Notes: generated by a model from the sequence alone, not told the origin. A stretch of 64,000 nt of DNA from Rheinheimera pleomorphica (GCF_011634895.1 NZ_SIRR01000005.1:242656-306655); one strand, 5' to 3'; shown: positions 49,550 to 62,355, counted from the first letter of the stretch. A program made the numbers and translations.

Positions 49550-52500
49550 ATGCTATCGCACTCTACTCGTCGCTACTGGCAACTGGCGCTGCTATTGTTG
49601 TGCTTTTGTAGTTTCCCACTGCTGGCACTGGCACAGCATGGCACCCCTTTGCTGAGCAATTTTAAACCGAAAGACTACAACGGTGGCACCCAGAATTGGG
49701 CCATTTTGCAAGACCCACGCGGCCTGCTATACGTGGGTAACAATGTTGGCATACTGGAATATGATGGCGCCAGCTGGCGTATGATCCCAACGCGGAACAA
49801 GGCCGTGGTACGCTCGCTGGCACTGGCACCAGATGGCCGCATCTATGTCGGCTCAAAAGGCGAAATCGGTTACCTGGATACCACAGATCCGGCAGGCAGC
49901 CGTTATGTATCTTTGTTAGAGCGCATTCCCGCTGATTACCATAACTTTCAGGACGTGCGGCAAACCTTCGCCAGCGCAGAGGGTGCCTATTTTATCAGCC
50001 GTGATTACATCTTTTGGGTCGGCCAGGAACAGGTCAATGTCTGGCGCACCAACAGTGCCTTTCATAAAGCGTTCTGGCTGAATAACCGCCTGATAGTGCG
50101 TGAAGAGGGCACAGGTCTGCTGGAGCTGAAAAACGGGGCCTTTAGTTTAGTGCCCGGCTCAGAACAGTTTGCCAGCACCAGTGTGTTTTTGCTGGAACAG
50201 TTTGATCAGCAGCGGTTGCTGGCCGGCAGCCGTGAAGGAAAACTGTTTTTACTCGACAGCCATGGCAGTAAACCGTGGCAAACCGACATTGATCATCAGC
50301 TATCACGCGCCATGCTATACACTGGCCTAAAACTGCACAACGGCGACTTTGCCCTTGGCAGTACGCAGGATGGCTTATTTATTTTGCAACCTGACGGCCA
50401 GCTGAAAAGCCATATTAATATCCAACATGGTCTGGTAGACCAAAATGTCAGAGCGATTTTTCAGGACCATCAACAAGGTTTATGGTTAGCGCTGGATCAT
50501 GGCTTAAGCCGGATTGACCTGTCTGCCGCTATCTCTTATTACAATGATGCCAGCGGTTTGCACGGCAATGTGCTGGCACTGTATCAGCATCAGGACACGC
50601 TGTACGCCGGTACCAGCCTGGGGTTGTTTTTTAAAAACCGGCAGAACCGGTTTGAAGCCATTAGCGAAGTACAAAAGCAAACCTGGGACTTTATCCGTTT
50701 TGAGCAGCAACTGTTAATCGCCAACAGCAATGGCGTCTATGGCTTACAACAGCGGCAACTGCGCTTGCTGCGGCCATCAGAGCTGGCCAGTAAAGTGTTG
50801 TATCAATCTGTGCAGGACCCACAGCGGGTGTTTATCGGCTTGCAAGACGGTTTAGCCAGCATGCGTTTTAGCCAGGGGCAATGGCATGACGAAGGCAGAG
50901 TACCCGGTGTTAGCGGCAATCTGAACAGCATCCTGGAAACCGAAGATGGCGACTTATGGCTGGGCACCCTGGCCCATGGCGTCTACCGCCTGCAACTGCC
51001 CAAGCACTGGCAGGGCGGCAACTCAGTGCCGTTACCGGTAAAACGTTTTAGCAAACAGCAAGGCTTACCCAGTAATAATCGCAATACGGTATTTTGGTAC
51101 AAACAACAATTGTTAATTGCTACGGTTGGCGGCTTTTACGCTTTTGACGCGGCCAGGCAGCAGTTTGTCCTGCACCAGCAACTGGCACAGGCCTTCAGCG
51201 GCAGTCAGCCCTGGGTGCGCTATCCGCACACCGATCAGCATAATAATATCTGGTTACTCACCTGGGACAACGATACCGGCGCCCGTCAGGCCGGGGTATT
51301 ATATGCCGACAACACAGGACAATATCGCTGGCAGGCATCGGCATTAGCACCGCTGCAGGATATCCCGCTGGACACCCTGCTGATAGATAAACAGCATGTG
51401 GTGTGGTTTGGCGGGGCTGAGGGTATCTTTCGTTTTGCGGTAAATGAACATCGTCAGCTGGCCCCCAAGCAACCGCTGCTGCGCCGGCTCAGAGCCCTTG
51501 ATGGTGAGGTGTTCTACAATGGCGGACAGCTGCCGGCACAACTTAAACTTGATGCTGTCAACACCGCACTCAGATTTGACTATGCCAGTCCGAATTTCAG
51601 CCATTTATTTCCGGCGCAATATCAGGTCAAGTTACACGGGCATGATCAGCAATGGTCACCGTGGAGCAGCGAACTGTACCGCGATTACACTAACCTGCCC
51701 GGCGGTGATTATCAGTTTATGGTGCGCAGCCGTGACCATCAGGGCAACTTGCAGCTGTCAGCACCTTTGAATATCCGCCTGCCAGCGCCCTGGTATGCCA
51801 GCACCCTGGCCTGGCTGGTGTATAGCGTACTGGCTTTGCTGTTAATGTATCTGTTGCTGAAATGGCGCACCTACCACTTGCTGCAGGATAAACAACAGCT
51901 TACTGCGCTGATAGAACAACGCACCGCGCATTTACAGCACACCATGCAGCAGTTGCAAGATGCCAAGTCCACTGCGGAGTCGGCAACCCAGGCAAAAAGT
52001 GAGTTTCTGGCCAATATGAGCCACGAGCTACGCACGCCACTAAATGCGGTGTTGGGTTTTGCTGACCTGGCACAGCACAGCCAGGACTTTGCTACCCAAC
52101 AAAACTACCTGACGAAAATCCGCGCCTCTGGCCGTATTTTGCTGAGTATTATCAATGACATTCTCGATTTCTCTAAGATAGAAGCCGGCAAACTGGAATT
52201 GGAACAAGCCGCCTTTAACCTGCAAGATACCCTGACGCAGGTTACCGATCTGTTTAGTGCGCAGCTGGCACAAAAACAGTTGGGCTTTAAGTTAACACTG
52301 AGTGAACCCCTACCCGCTATGTTATGCGGCGATGCCCTGCGCCTGTCGCAGGTGCTAATCAATCTGCTAAGCAACGCGATAAAGTTTACCGAGCAGGGGC
52401 AGATAACACTGCAAATAGACAGTCTGTGCCAGGCAAATACGTGCCGCTTACGCTTTGCCGTCAGTGACACTGGCATTGGCATCAGTGCGGCGCAGCAACA

Positions 52501-53107
52501 GCAATTGTTTGTCGCCTTTAGCCAGGCCGATAGCTCAATCAGTCGTAAATATGGTGGTACCGGGCTGGGGCTGACCATTTGTCAGCGCCTGGTACAATTG
52601 ATGGGCGGCCAGCTTGAATTGCAAAGCGAGCCCGGCGTGGGTAGCTGTTTTAGCTTTACACTAAGCTTCCCCCTGGTGGCTGCAAAGGCCGGGCCCACAG
52701 CAGCAGTCAGCGCAGAACCGCTGCCGCAACAGGGTAGCGGCCAGACAATCCTGCTGGTCGAGGATAATTACTTTAACCAGACGCTGGCGGTCATTTTGCT
52801 GCAAAAGCTGGGCTACCAGGTGGTGACTGTCAGCAGTGGTGAGCAGGCACTGGCCACACTGGCGCAGCGCTCAGTGTCACTGATCCTGATGGATATAGAG
52901 CTACCGGGTGTTGATGGCTACGCCTGCACCCGGCAATTGCGCCAGCAACCGCCGTTGGCAACGCTGCCGGTAATTGCGATGACAGCGCATAACACCGACA
53001 CTATTCGCCAACGCTGCCTGGCTGCCGGCATGAACGATGTGCTGACTAAACCTATTACCGCAGCTGAGCTGGCCGCCAAGCTGGCTTACTGGTTAACACA
53101 GCACTAA
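49550..53107 (+). CDS. Hybrid histidine kinase with periplasmic two-component propeller
   Basis: A 1185-residue membrane sensor. Signal peptide (about 1-28); then beta-propeller repeats of the Reg_prop type ([24 protein letters not shown]-like blades such as [15 protein letters not shown]) and a Y_Y_Y domain ([21 protein letters not shown]) in the periplasm; a membrane helix at about 750-772; a coiled coil; HisKA with His825 ([13 protein letters not shown]); a HATPase domain ([17 protein letters not shown]); and a receiver with Asp1115 ([10 protein letters not shown]). No HPt or output domain is attached. The ATG at 49550 has AGGAGG seven bases before; a closer ATG at 49544 is less likely. 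This class often senses sugars or polymers. Confidence 0.93.
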   Translation: MLSHSTRRYWQLALLLLCFCSFPLLALAQHGTPLLSNFKPKDYNGGTQNWAILQDPRGLLYVGNNVGILEYDGASWRMIPTRNKAVVRSLALAPDGRIYVGSKGEIGYLDTTDPAGSRYVSLLERIPADYHNFQDVRQTFASAEGAYFISRDYIFWVGQEQVNVWRTNSAFHKAFWLNNRLIVREEGTGLLELKNGAFSLVPGSEQFASTSVFLLEQFDQQRLLAGSREGKLFLLDSHGSKPWQTDIDHQLSRAMLYTGLKLHNGDFALGSTQDGLFILQPDGQLKSHINIQHGLVDQNVRAIFQDHQQGLWLALDHGLSRIDLSAAISYYNDASGLHGNVLALYQHQDTLYAGTSLGLFFKNRQNRFEAISEVQKQTWDFIRFEQQLLIANSNGVYGLQQRQLRLLRPSELASKVLYQSVQDPQRVFIGLQDGLASMRFSQGQWHDEGRVPGVSGNLNSILETEDGDLWLGTLAHGVYRLQLPKHWQGGNSVPLPVKRFSKQQGLPSNNRNTVFWYKQQLLIATVGGFYAFDAARQQFVLHQQLAQAFSGSQPWVRYPHTDQHNNIWLLTWDNDTGARQAGVLYADNTGQYRWQASALAPLQDIPLDTLLIDKQHVVWFGGAEGIFRFAVNEHRQLAPKQPLLRRLRALDGEVFYNGGQLPAQLKLDAVNTALRFDYASPNFSHLFPAQYQVKLHGHDQQWSPWSSELYRDYTNLPGGDYQFMVRSRDHQGNLQLSAPLNIRLPAPWYASTLAWLVYSVLALLLMYLLLKWRTYHLLQDKQQLTALIEQRTAHLQHTMQQLQDAKSTAESATQAKSEFLANMSHELRTPLNAVLGFADLAQHSQDFATQQNYLTKIRASGRILLSIINDILDFSKIEAGKLELEQAAFNLQDTLTQVTDLFSAQLAQKQLGFKLTLSEPLPAMLCGDALRLSQVLINLLSNAIKFTEQGQITLQIDSLCQANTCRLRFAVSDTGIGISAAQQQQLFVAFSQADSSISRKYGGTGLGLTICQRLVQLMGGQLELQSEPGVGSCFSFTLSFPLVAAKAGPTAAVSAEPLPQQGSGQTILLVEDNYFNQTLAVILLQKLGYQVVTVSSGEQALATLAQRSVSLILMDIELPGVDGYACTRQLRQQPPLATLPVIAMTAHNTDTIRQRCLAAGMNDVLTKPITAAELAAKLAYWLTQH

Positions 53108-53108
53108 T

Positions 53109-53891
53109 TTAATCAGGCTGCTTCAGCGTAGCCTGATCGTCCGCGCAGTAAAAACGATTAGGCAGATGCTGGTTTACTTGCATAAAGTGGCTCAGCTGAA
53201 GTTGCTGGTACCAGTTGTCCAGTATCACACTGAGCAAGGCTTTATCAAAGCTGCGCTGTAATACCGGATCCCGAAACGCCGCCCGGTATAAGGTCGAGCT
53301 GAACAGCTCATGCATGGTCACTGCCGCGGGCTGGGCAGCATTTTGCTGATGAAAGGTAAAGATATTACGGTCCAGCACTATCGCCTGAGCGCGGCCAAAC
53401 AGCAACATATCCACTTGCGCCCGCTGGTCAACCGTCTCCTGGTAAGCCAAATTTTGCGCCACCGCGTCGCGGTAATCCGCCCCTAATACCTTAGTCGCGC
53501 CCTGAAAAGCGATAACGCTTTTGTCCGCCAGATCAGCCGGATGCTGCAGCGTCAGCTCATCTTGACTACGGCTGACTACCACATTCTGGTAGCGAATATA
53601 GGGCTGAGAAAAAAACAGACCAGGCTCATCCGGCAGGTTAGGCTGCAAACTGGCAATATCACCATTACCACTTTCAAGTAAAGCGCGAATGCGGGCGTTA
53701 GGCACAAAGATAAACACCGCCTCATGGCCCATGCGCCGCACTACTTCACGCAGCAGTTCAATTTCATAGCCACTGACGGTTTCCAGCCGGATATAAGGCG
53801 GCTTATTTTGCCCTACCAACACGTTAAGCGGTGCTGACAGCGCCTGGGTACAAGCCAATAAGCCAAGACACAATAAAAGCCATTTCGCCAT
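53109..53891 (-). CDS. Periplasmic substrate-binding protein (SBP_bac_3 type)
   Basis: A 260-residue secreted protein (signal peptide about 1-20) with an amino-acid-type solute-binding fold: NVLVGQNKPPYI, ELLREVVRRMGHE, SGNGDIASLQPN. No transporter genes are adjacent. It faces the hybrid kinase tail to tail, 1 nt away, so a role as a signal input is possible but only guessed. The ATG at 53891 has AGGAG six bases upstream. Confidence 0.82.
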   Translation of the reverse strand: MAKWLLLCLGLLACTQALSAPLNVLVGQNKPPYIRLETVSGYEIELLREVVRRMGHEAVFIFVPNARIRALLESGNGDIASLQPNLPDEPGLFFSQPYIRYQNVVVSRSQDELTLQHPADLADKSVIAFQGATKVLGADYRDAVAQNLAYQETVDQRAQVDMLLFGRAQAIVLDRNIFTFHQQNAAQPAAVTMHELFSSTLYRAAFRDPVLQRSFDKALLSVILDNWYQQLQLSHFMQVNQHLPNRFYCADDQATLKQPD

Positions 53892-54022
53892 CGGGCACTC
53901 CTGCCACATTTTTACTTAAGTCTAGCTGGTTTTACCTGACTCTGTCGGCCAAATGCAAGCTATTTGCTATAGCAGGAACAACAGAGCCTGATGCATAACA
54001 ACTACTTAAGCTAAAAACCAGG

Positions 54023-56643
<2,621 letters not shown>

Positions 56644-56644
<1 letters not shown>

Positions 56645-57708
56645 TACCACTCCAGAGAAAAGGCTTCAAGGCCGGCTAAATGAAAACTATGGCTGGGCGC
56701 TTTCGGCTGCCGTGGTGGCGCATCTTTTACCGCATCAAAGATGGCTTTAATATGCTCAGGCGTAGTGCCGCAGCAGCCGCCAACAATATTTAAAAAGCCT
56801 TGTCTGGCCCAATCAGCAATCTCGGCAGCCATCTCAGTGGCGCCTAAATCATATTCACCGAATTCATTTGGCAAGCCGGCATTGGGGTGCACCGACACAT
56901 AAGCTTCAGACACGCCAGACAGGGTTTCGACATAAGGCCGCAGTAAATCCGGGCCTAAGGCGCAATTCAGGCCAAAACACACCGGCTCAACATGGGCCAG
57001 GCTGTGATAAAACGCCTCTGTAGTCTGGCCCGACAAGGTACGGCCGGACGCATCGGTAATGGTGCCTGAGATCATCACCGGCAGCGTAAAGCCTACCTCA
57101 TCAAATACCTTAAGCACGGCAAAGGCGGCGGCTTTGGCATTTAGCGTATCAAAGATGGTTTCCAGCATAATAATGTCGGCGCCGCCTGCAATTAAGGCGT
57201 GGGTCGACTCGGTATAAGCTGCTACCAGCTCATCAAAGCTGACATTACGAAAGCCCGGATCGTTAACATCCGGTGAGATTGACGCGGTGCGGTTAGTGGG
57301 CCCCAGCACGCCGGCGACAAAGCGCGGTTTGTGCGGTTCAAGCTTGGTGACCTCATCACAGACTTTACGCGCCAGCGCGGCCGCTTCGCGGTTAATCCGC
57401 GCCGACAGCCCTTCCATCTGATAATCGGCCATGGCAATAGTGGTAGCGTTAAAGCTATTGGTTTCAACAATATCAGCGCCAGCCAGTAAATACTGGCGGT
57501 GAATATCGGCTATCAGATCCGGCTGGGTCAGCACCAATAAATCATTATTACCTTTGACATCACAAGGCCAGTTAGCAAACTCGCTGCCGCGATAATCGGC
57601 CTCTTCTAAGCGGTGCTGCTGGATCATGGTGCCCATGGCGCCATCGAGAATAAAAATACGCTCAGATAACAACTTACGAAAATGTTCCGGCGTTAGTCTT
57701 GCAGTCAT
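56644..57708 (-). CDS. Methionine synthase, N-terminal homocysteine-binding part
   Basis: A 354-residue homocysteine S-methyltransferase domain: [22 protein letters not shown] and [11 protein letters not shown] supply the zinc-binding cysteines. In most bacteria this is the first domain of a single MetH chain; here the chain ends after FSLEW with a stop and the rest begins in the next gene. It stands 27 nt downstream of metA. Whether the two chains form one enzyme is inferred. Confidence 0.9.
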
Positions 57709-57735
57709 ATAATGCTCTTTATCATCCGAAGTAGC

Positions 57736-58668
57736 TTAAGCGCTTTGGCCAATCTGGCTCAGTTCAAACGGCGTGGCCTGATACACATAGTAGTTCAGCC
57801 AGTTGCTAAACAGTAAAAACGCATGGCTTTGCCACAGCTTTTGCGGCCCTTGCAGCGGGTCGTTATTGCGGTAATAGTTTTCCGGCACTCTGGGGTTCAG
57901 GCCGGCGCTAACATCGCGCTGGTATTCATCATCCAGCGTGGTTAAATCATACTCCGGATGGCCGGTCACAAACACCCGGCTGCCACTGCTGTTTTGCAGC
58001 AAATAAGCCCCGGTCACATCGGCCTCGGCCAGAATATGTAAATCATCATGCTGCTGGTATTTTTGCTTCGGCACCTGGGCATAGCGCGAGTGCGGCACTA
58101 AAAATTCATCATCAAAGCCGCGCACCAGCGGACACAGCGGCTGGGTCACCTGCTGCCAGTAAACGCCGGACAGTTTCTCACCGCGGATCTCACGCTGCAA
58201 GCCATAATACTGATACAGCGCGGCATGCGCTGCCCAGCATAAAAACAAGGTGGAGGTGACGTTATGATCGGCCCAGCGCAAAATATCGCCAAACTGCGCC
58301 CAGTAGGTGACATCTTCATAATCGACCAGCCCCAGCGGCGCACCGGTAATAATTAAGCCATCATACTTTTGCTGCTGCACTTCAGAAAAATAGCGGTAAA
58401 AGCAGTTTAAATGACTCGGCGGCGTGTTCTTACTGACATGATCGTCAATGCGCAGCAAATCGACATCCACCTGCAACGGGCTATTGGCCAGCAAACGCAG
58501 CAGCTGAATTTCAGTGGCGATTTTATTCGGCATTAAATTTAAAATAGCAATTTTCAGCGGCCGGATATCCTGCGACTGCGCCCGGCTCTCGGTCATCACA
58601 AACACATTTTCTGCCGACAGCGCTTCTACCGCCGGCAACTGATCGATCACTTTAATAGGCATAGCCAT
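57736..58668 (-). CDS. metA: Homoserine O-acyltransferase MetA
   Basis: MetA acylates homoserine (with succinyl-CoA or acetyl-CoA; sequence alone does not settle which) in the first dedicated step of methionine synthesis. The 310-residue protein shows PLKIAILNLMPNKI, LLRIDDH, the catalytic Cys in FLCWAAHAALYQYYG and FVTGHPEYD with the catalytic His/Glu. MetA-(MetH-N)-(MetH-C) forms a methionine operon. A candidate MetJ operator lies upstream. Confidence 0.95.
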   Translation of the reverse strand: MAMPIKVIDQLPAVEALSAENVFVMTESRAQSQDIRPLKIAILNLMPNKIATEIQLLRLLANSPLQVDVDLLRIDDHVSKNTPPSHLNCFYRYFSEVQQQKYDGLIITGAPLGLVDYEDVTYWAQFGDILRWADHNVTSTLFLCWAAHAALYQYYGLQREIRGEKLSGVYWQQVTQPLCPLVRGFDDEFLVPHSRYAQVPKQKYQQHDDLHILAEADVTGAYLLQNSSGSRVFVTGHPEYDLTTLDDEYQRDVSAGLNPRVPENYYRNNDPLQGPQKLWQSHAFLLFSNWLNYYVYQATPFELSQIGQSA

Positions 58669-58722
58669 ACCCGGTTAACGTACATAGCGGCTACTTTGCG
58701 CAAAAGCCGCGGCAAAGTCAAC

Positions 58723-58738
58723 TTCTATACGTTTAGAT
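58723..58738 (-). promoter_or_regulatory. Candidate MetJ operator upstream of metA
   Basis: On the minus strand two adjacent 8-mers ATCTAAAC and GTATAGAA each match GTCTAGAC, a phase of the tandem MetJ box AGACGTCT, at 6 of 8 positions. They are 55-70 bases upstream of metA, beside a possible -35 TTGACT. Confidence 0.45.
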
Positions 58739-58846
58739 GGCCAAATAAAGCAGGTGTAACTGTCAGCCTGGCCATACAGCAGCACTGGCAATTCTGCGCT
58801 AAGCAGCTAGGCTTATCGGGCCGCTAATTCAATCAATCATGTTGAT

Positions 58847-59998
58847 ATGCCAGAAAAAACCAGCTCCCGCCTGATACAGAATTTCCGTTTTTACCTGCTG
58901 CTTAGCCTGTTTAGTACCTTATTCGGTATCCTGGCGCTGGCCTTTATGTGGTATCAGGCTGATAAAGCCTTTGTGCCCACCGCACATCAGCTGTTAAACA
59001 TGGACATGGCGCGGGAGAATTTAAAAGCCAAATTAGCGCTGGCCGGTAAAGAGGCTATCCCGCCCTGTGCCCAGGTAGCAACCGGTGTGTATTTGCAATC
59101 CCTTAATTTTCATTCGGCCAATGATGTACATATCAGTGGTTATATCTGGCAAAAAGTGCCGATAGCGCCCGACTGCCCGGTGCAGGCCAAAGCCGGCTTT
59201 TACTTCCCTGAAGCGGTAGAAGGCGCCAATGAACTCCGTAAAAAGTACGAAGATGTGCAAGGCAATGAAACCCTGCATGGCTGGATGTTTGAAACCACCG
59301 TACGCCAGCCGTTTGATTACAGTAAGTACCCGCTGGATCATCAAACCGTGTGGCTACGCATTTTATCCAATGACTTTGACGGCCACAGCACATTAGTCCC
59401 CGACCTTGTCGCCTACCCCGACACCGGCATTAAAAGCTATTTTGGCCTGGATACCGATATCGTACTGGGTGACTGGTTGATAGACGAAACCTTTTTCGAT
59501 TTTAAAACCGCCACCTATCACACTAACTTTGGCTACCAGACGGCCACCACTGAGCATACCCCCGAGCTGCATTTTAATGTGGTGCTCAAACGCAAGTTTA
59601 TTAATGCCTTTGTGGTTAACCTTATTCCTATGTTTACCGTCGCCGCCCTGCTATTTGCCGTGCTAATGACAATAAGCCGCAAACGCAGCACCCTGGCGTT
59701 TAATGGTTTTTCTATTATGTCGGTTATCGGCACCATATCGGCGCTGTTTTTTGTGGTGATTTTATCGCACGTAAACACCCGCACGAAGTTTCCGGCGCAG
59801 AGCATTGTCTATATCGAGTATTTCTATCTGCTGCTGTATATCGCCATGATCTTAGTGGTGCTGTGCAGCTTTATCTTTAACGCCCCGGTTAACGTGCAGC
59901 GCAAACTGGTAATGCATGACTTTATGCTACCCAAGCTAATCTACTGGCCCAGCCTGCTACTGGCGATGGTGGTGATCAGCTATTGGGCGTTGTTTTAA
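58847..59998 (+). CDS. Membrane protein with pentameric ligand-gated ion channel-like layout
   Basis: A 383-residue protein, not recognised by name. Layout: an N-terminal membrane helix (about 14-36), an extracytoplasmic domain of about 210 residues, then four membrane helices (about 250-275, 283-308, 318-342, 362-382). The outside domain ends with SKYPLDHQTVWLRI; the pentameric ligand-gated channels have FPFDxQ at the corresponding loop, followed by a stretch to the first channel helix (here LKRKFINAFVVNLIPMF). This fits the channel fold, with the extra N-terminal helix seen in some prokaryotic members. No ribosome site is obvious. A different membrane sensor remains possible. Confidence 0.5.
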   Translation: MPEKTSSRLIQNFRFYLLLSLFSTLFGILALAFMWYQADKAFVPTAHQLLNMDMARENLKAKLALAGKEAIPPCAQVATGVYLQSLNFHSANDVHISGYIWQKVPIAPDCPVQAKAGFYFPEAVEGANELRKKYEDVQGNETLHGWMFETTVRQPFDYSKYPLDHQTVWLRILSNDFDGHSTLVPDLVAYPDTGIKSYFGLDTDIVLGDWLIDETFFDFKTATYHTNFGYQTATTEHTPELHFNVVLKRKFINAFVVNLIPMFTVAALLFAVLMTISRKRSTLAFNGFSIMSVIGTISALFFVVILSHVNTRTKFPAQSIVYIEYFYLLLYIAMILVVLCSFIFNAPVNVQRKLVMHDFMLPKLIYWPSLLLAMVVISYWALF

Positions 59999-60261
59999 CA
60001 GCTGCTACTTTGTAGCCATATAACCGCAAATTTCATCGCTGTGTTTATAACCTATACGCTGCTAATAGCTACCTGTGCTTTGTTAGGCGGGTTAACCCGT
60101 ATTTGTCGCCAACACAAATATAAACTGTACCGATAAGTTGTTGTCAGTTCTAAAAAAGCGGTGTAGTGTTCTGTACATTAAATTTACAAAGACGGGTTGA
60201 CCCGTGTTTAACTACGGGTCGACCCGCCGAATAAGCGTTATAAACCACAAGGAGAGTTCAT
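59999..60261. other. 263-nt gap with three GGGTTNACCC palindromes and a possible attC end
   Basis: CGGGTTAACCCG at 60088-60099 is a perfect palindrome; CGGGTTGACCCGT (60193-60205) and ACGGGTCGACCCG (60214-60226) are near-perfect inverted copies of the same motif across an 8-nt loop. GTTAGGC at 60082-60088 and GTTATAA at 60237-60243 look like attC R' ends, but no convincing R'' partner is seen. Confidence 0.5.
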
Positions 60262-60483
60262 TTGAATATCAATGCAACGCTAGTTGGCCAAATTATGTTT
60301 GTATTTGTGCTGGTTGTAGGCGCATTAAGCTATTACCTCGGTCGCCGTAAAACGCAAACGCCGGTTTTGGCGGGTTTACTTGGCGTGGTGCTATGTATTA
60401 TTCCACCATTTGCGCTGGTTTATCTGGTGGTATTAGTACTTAAAAAAGACGTAGGCTCAACATCGGCGGAAGTAAGTGGGTAA
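60262..60483 (+). CDS. Small membrane protein (cassette gene)
   Basis: A 73-residue protein with two hydrophobic segments (about 8-24 and 35-59) joined by a basic loop GRRKTQT. The start is TTG, supported by AAGGAG with seven bases spacing. It is directly followed by a well-formed attC site, so it is probably an integron cassette gene. Function not recognised. Confidence 0.7.
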   Translation: MNINATLVGQIMFVFVLVVGALSYYLGRRKTQTPVLAGLLGVVLCIIPPFALVYLVVLVLKKDVGSTSAEVSG

Positions 60484-60489
60484 AGTGGT

Positions 60490-60573
60490 TTATAACAATG
60501 CCAGTCACGGCGACGCCTTTTCCGCTGCGGCTTTGCCTTCACTACAAAGCCGCGCACGCTGGCGGCGTTAGCG
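60490..60573 (+). other. attC-like site 1
   Basis: Starts with TATAACAATGCCAG and ends CTGGCGGCGTTAGCG; these ends are complementary over 11 positions, and the interior folds (GCGGCTTTG with CAAAGCCGC). 84 nt, the normal attC range. Lies between stop and start of neighbouring cassette genes. Confidence 0.8.
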
Positions 60574-60582
60574 AGCAGGTAT

Positions 60583-61116
60583 ATGCGTAGGATTTGGATG
60601 GTGGTTTTGTTAATAGGCACTTTGTCAGGATGTGCCAATGTTTCCCGTTTTGAGAAAGACGGTTTGGTTGCCCATGGGGAACCTATTAATGGTGCTTCCG
60701 AGACTCTTTACTACACAATATTTATAGAAATTGACAAAGTGGTTGATGATCAAATAATGCAGGCATTTTTGAAACTGACACCAGAGGCAACTCCCATACT
60801 ATTAGCGGAATTGAATCCCGAGTCAGCCGCCAGGTATTTGCCGCGATTCGTTCCTCCGCCGCAATGGCCAGAGCATTGGAAGAAAAAAGCGGAAGAAGAT
60901 GAGGCCTATGCGGGAGGTGGTTTCCACATCGTATTTCGAAACGGTCGGTTTATATCTATAGGAATATGCTCGCACTGTTCTGAAGGTCGTGAGTATCCGG
61001 TTATCGGAATCCCGGGTGGAAATGCATTTTATTCACTGCCACTGACAAAGCAGCAACTTATAGATGTGTTTGGTTCGCCTAGCCGATTATATAAGGTCAA
61101 TGAGGTTAGGTATTGA
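60583..61116 (+). CDS. Putative lipoprotein (cassette gene)
   Basis: A 177-residue protein with a lipoprotein signal peptide and lipobox LSGC (Cys17). The rest is soluble with a CSHCSEGREYPVIGIPGGNAFYSLP region near the C-terminus (CSHC at about 127-130); no family is recognised. AGG sits five bases upstream of the ATG. It is enclosed by attC-like sites on both sides. Confidence 0.7.
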   Translation: MRRIWMVVLLIGTLSGCANVSRFEKDGLVAHGEPINGASETLYYTIFIEIDKVVDDQIMQAFLKLTPEATPILLAELNPESAARYLPRFVPPPQWPEHWKKKAEEDEAYAGGGFHIVFRNGRFISIGICSHCSEGREYPVIGIPGGNAFYSLPLTKQQLIDVFGSPSRLYKVNEVRY

Positions 61117-61179
61117 CGCTAACACATATGAGCCTTCTCGGAGTCAATAGGTAAAACCGCTCTTCTGGTAGCGTTAGCG
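61117..61179 (+). other. attC-like site 2 (short)
   Basis: Begins CGCTAAC directly after the upstream stop codon and ends GTTAGCG; the ends are perfect complements. At 63 nt it is near the lower limit for attC. The interior pairing is poor, so it may be degenerate. Confidence 0.5.
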
Positions 61180-61588
61180 GCCAGGCTGTTGTCCATCAGC
61201 AAGATAGACTGCTTCATCTGTCATCATGGTTGCCAGGCGATAGCCTGCAACAAACACATATCGGGGCTCTCTTATCTCATGCTCAATGAGCGCCTGCTGA
61301 TTTCAGCATCCTTGCTGACAGCAGGGGCACCAGACATTCATCGGTTAACCTGTCGCTGGCACTATTCAAGGCGTCGGGCTTAAAGCCAGTTAGTTTCAGG
61401 CTCAGCACAGGTGCAAACCATCTTGCTGATGGGTAAATGCGCGGCGACAAGGTGTCTAATCAAGCGCGCTGGCTACGGCAGTGTGCCAGAAGGTGGGTGT
61501 TCAGCTTATGGCTAAGGGATACCCAACCATCATTTGAGCATCAGCCATGGTGTTCCAGTTAGACGTTCAGCTCACCTTGCCCCGCGAC
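61180..61588. other. 409-nt stretch without a convincing gene
   Basis: Between attC-like site 2 and the IS110-family remnant. Only short frames occur, none with a ribosome site or recognisable product. It probably includes the terminal region of the insertion sequence beyond its transposase stop and debris of a cassette. No clear inverted repeats were found by eye. Confidence 0.4.
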
Positions 61589-62211
61589 TTAACCGGCTAA
61601 GAAACGTTTCTCATCGAACACCTTCTGGTTTTTCAACATGTAATACACGCAGCGACCGACTTTATGCGCCAGAGCGCTGAGCGCTTTGGCCTTGCTCATG
61701 TGCTTTTGAATCGGCACCGTGACGGACAATACGGGTGCGTCGGCGCAATAAATCACGGGCAGCGCGCATTTGTGGCGGATACACATAGGCCAGCGGGAAA
61801 TTGCCACCGCGAATAAGATGGGCAATCTTATAGGAATCGATGCGGTCATTCTTGGCTTTACCGCCGTGTATCGCGTTGAAAAGTACTTCCTGTCCTTTTC
61901 CCTTCGGGCCAGCTAAAGCTGTCCAAATTCTTTCCTGAAGAATTTGTCATATACAGTGCATGGCCAAGAATAAAATCGATACCGTGTTCAGCGCAGAAAT
62001 CACTGACCCAATACCAGCAGTGCATGCATTCAACGCCAACCACGATATTGCCGATGTAAGGTGTTAATAAATTGAGTAGATTTTCTGGCAATGCTTTGAT
62101 TTCACGGTGTAAGATGGTGTCACCTGCAGCATCCAGAATACAGACGTACAAAGAGCGGGCATGCAAATCAATTCCACAATAGTACGGATGTTGTGTAGTA
62201 TAAAATTTCAT
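61589..62211 (-). pseudogene. Decayed IS110-family transposase
   Basis: The N-terminal part (62211 down to about 61948) is the IS110 DEDD domain: YYCGIDLHARSLYVCILD, VVGVECMHCWYWVSDFC and IDFILGHALYM. The frame is then broken by a 70-nt insertion (61878-61947); removing it restores MNAIHGGKAKNDRIDSYK in frame. Further on, an internal deletion joins the part ending near YPPQMRAARDLLRRR to the last residues SALAHKVGRCVYYML with the end VFDEKRFLAG. About half the normal length is missing, so it is inactive. It lies inside the cassette array. Confidence 0.85.
61878..61947 (+). repeat. Hairpin-rich 70-nt inserted element, copy 2
   Basis: Sits inside the IS110 transposase between bases that are contiguous in the ancestral codons. 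Hairpins in order: GAAAAG/CTTTTC, CCC-TTC-GGG, CAGC-TAAA-GCTG and CAAATTCTT-TCCTG-AAGAATTTG. The segment GGGCCAGCT and several loop bases are shared with the copy at 41679-41750. Confidence 0.78.
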
Positions 62212-62286
62212 TGGGTCTTCTCCTTTTTGGTTTGGTCGCCTTCCAGCTTAGCCAAATGGCTGGGCTGGGGAGAAGGCTCAATGAGT

Positions 62287-62337
62287 ATCAAGCAAAGCCA
62301 GCCGACGCGTACCGCGCAGCTGCTTTGAGCGTTATAT
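62287..62337 (+). other. Partial attC-like site 3
   Basis: Ends GAGCGTTATAT, a plausible R' site, preceded by AAGCAAAGC which can pair with GCTTTG (62322-62328). The R'' half is degenerate and the site is short (about 51 nt). The IS110 remnant lies just upstream. Confidence 0.4.
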
Positions 62338-62355
62338 CTTAAGGCATCATGTTCA

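Noticed and set aside
58669..58846. SAM riboswitch upstream of metA
   Set aside because: No matching fold was seen; the region fits protein-based control better.
61189..61383. Open frame of 64 codons on the plus strand after attC-like site 2
   Set aside because: No ribosome site, no recognisable product, and it lies in insertion-sequence debris; composition is not protein-like.
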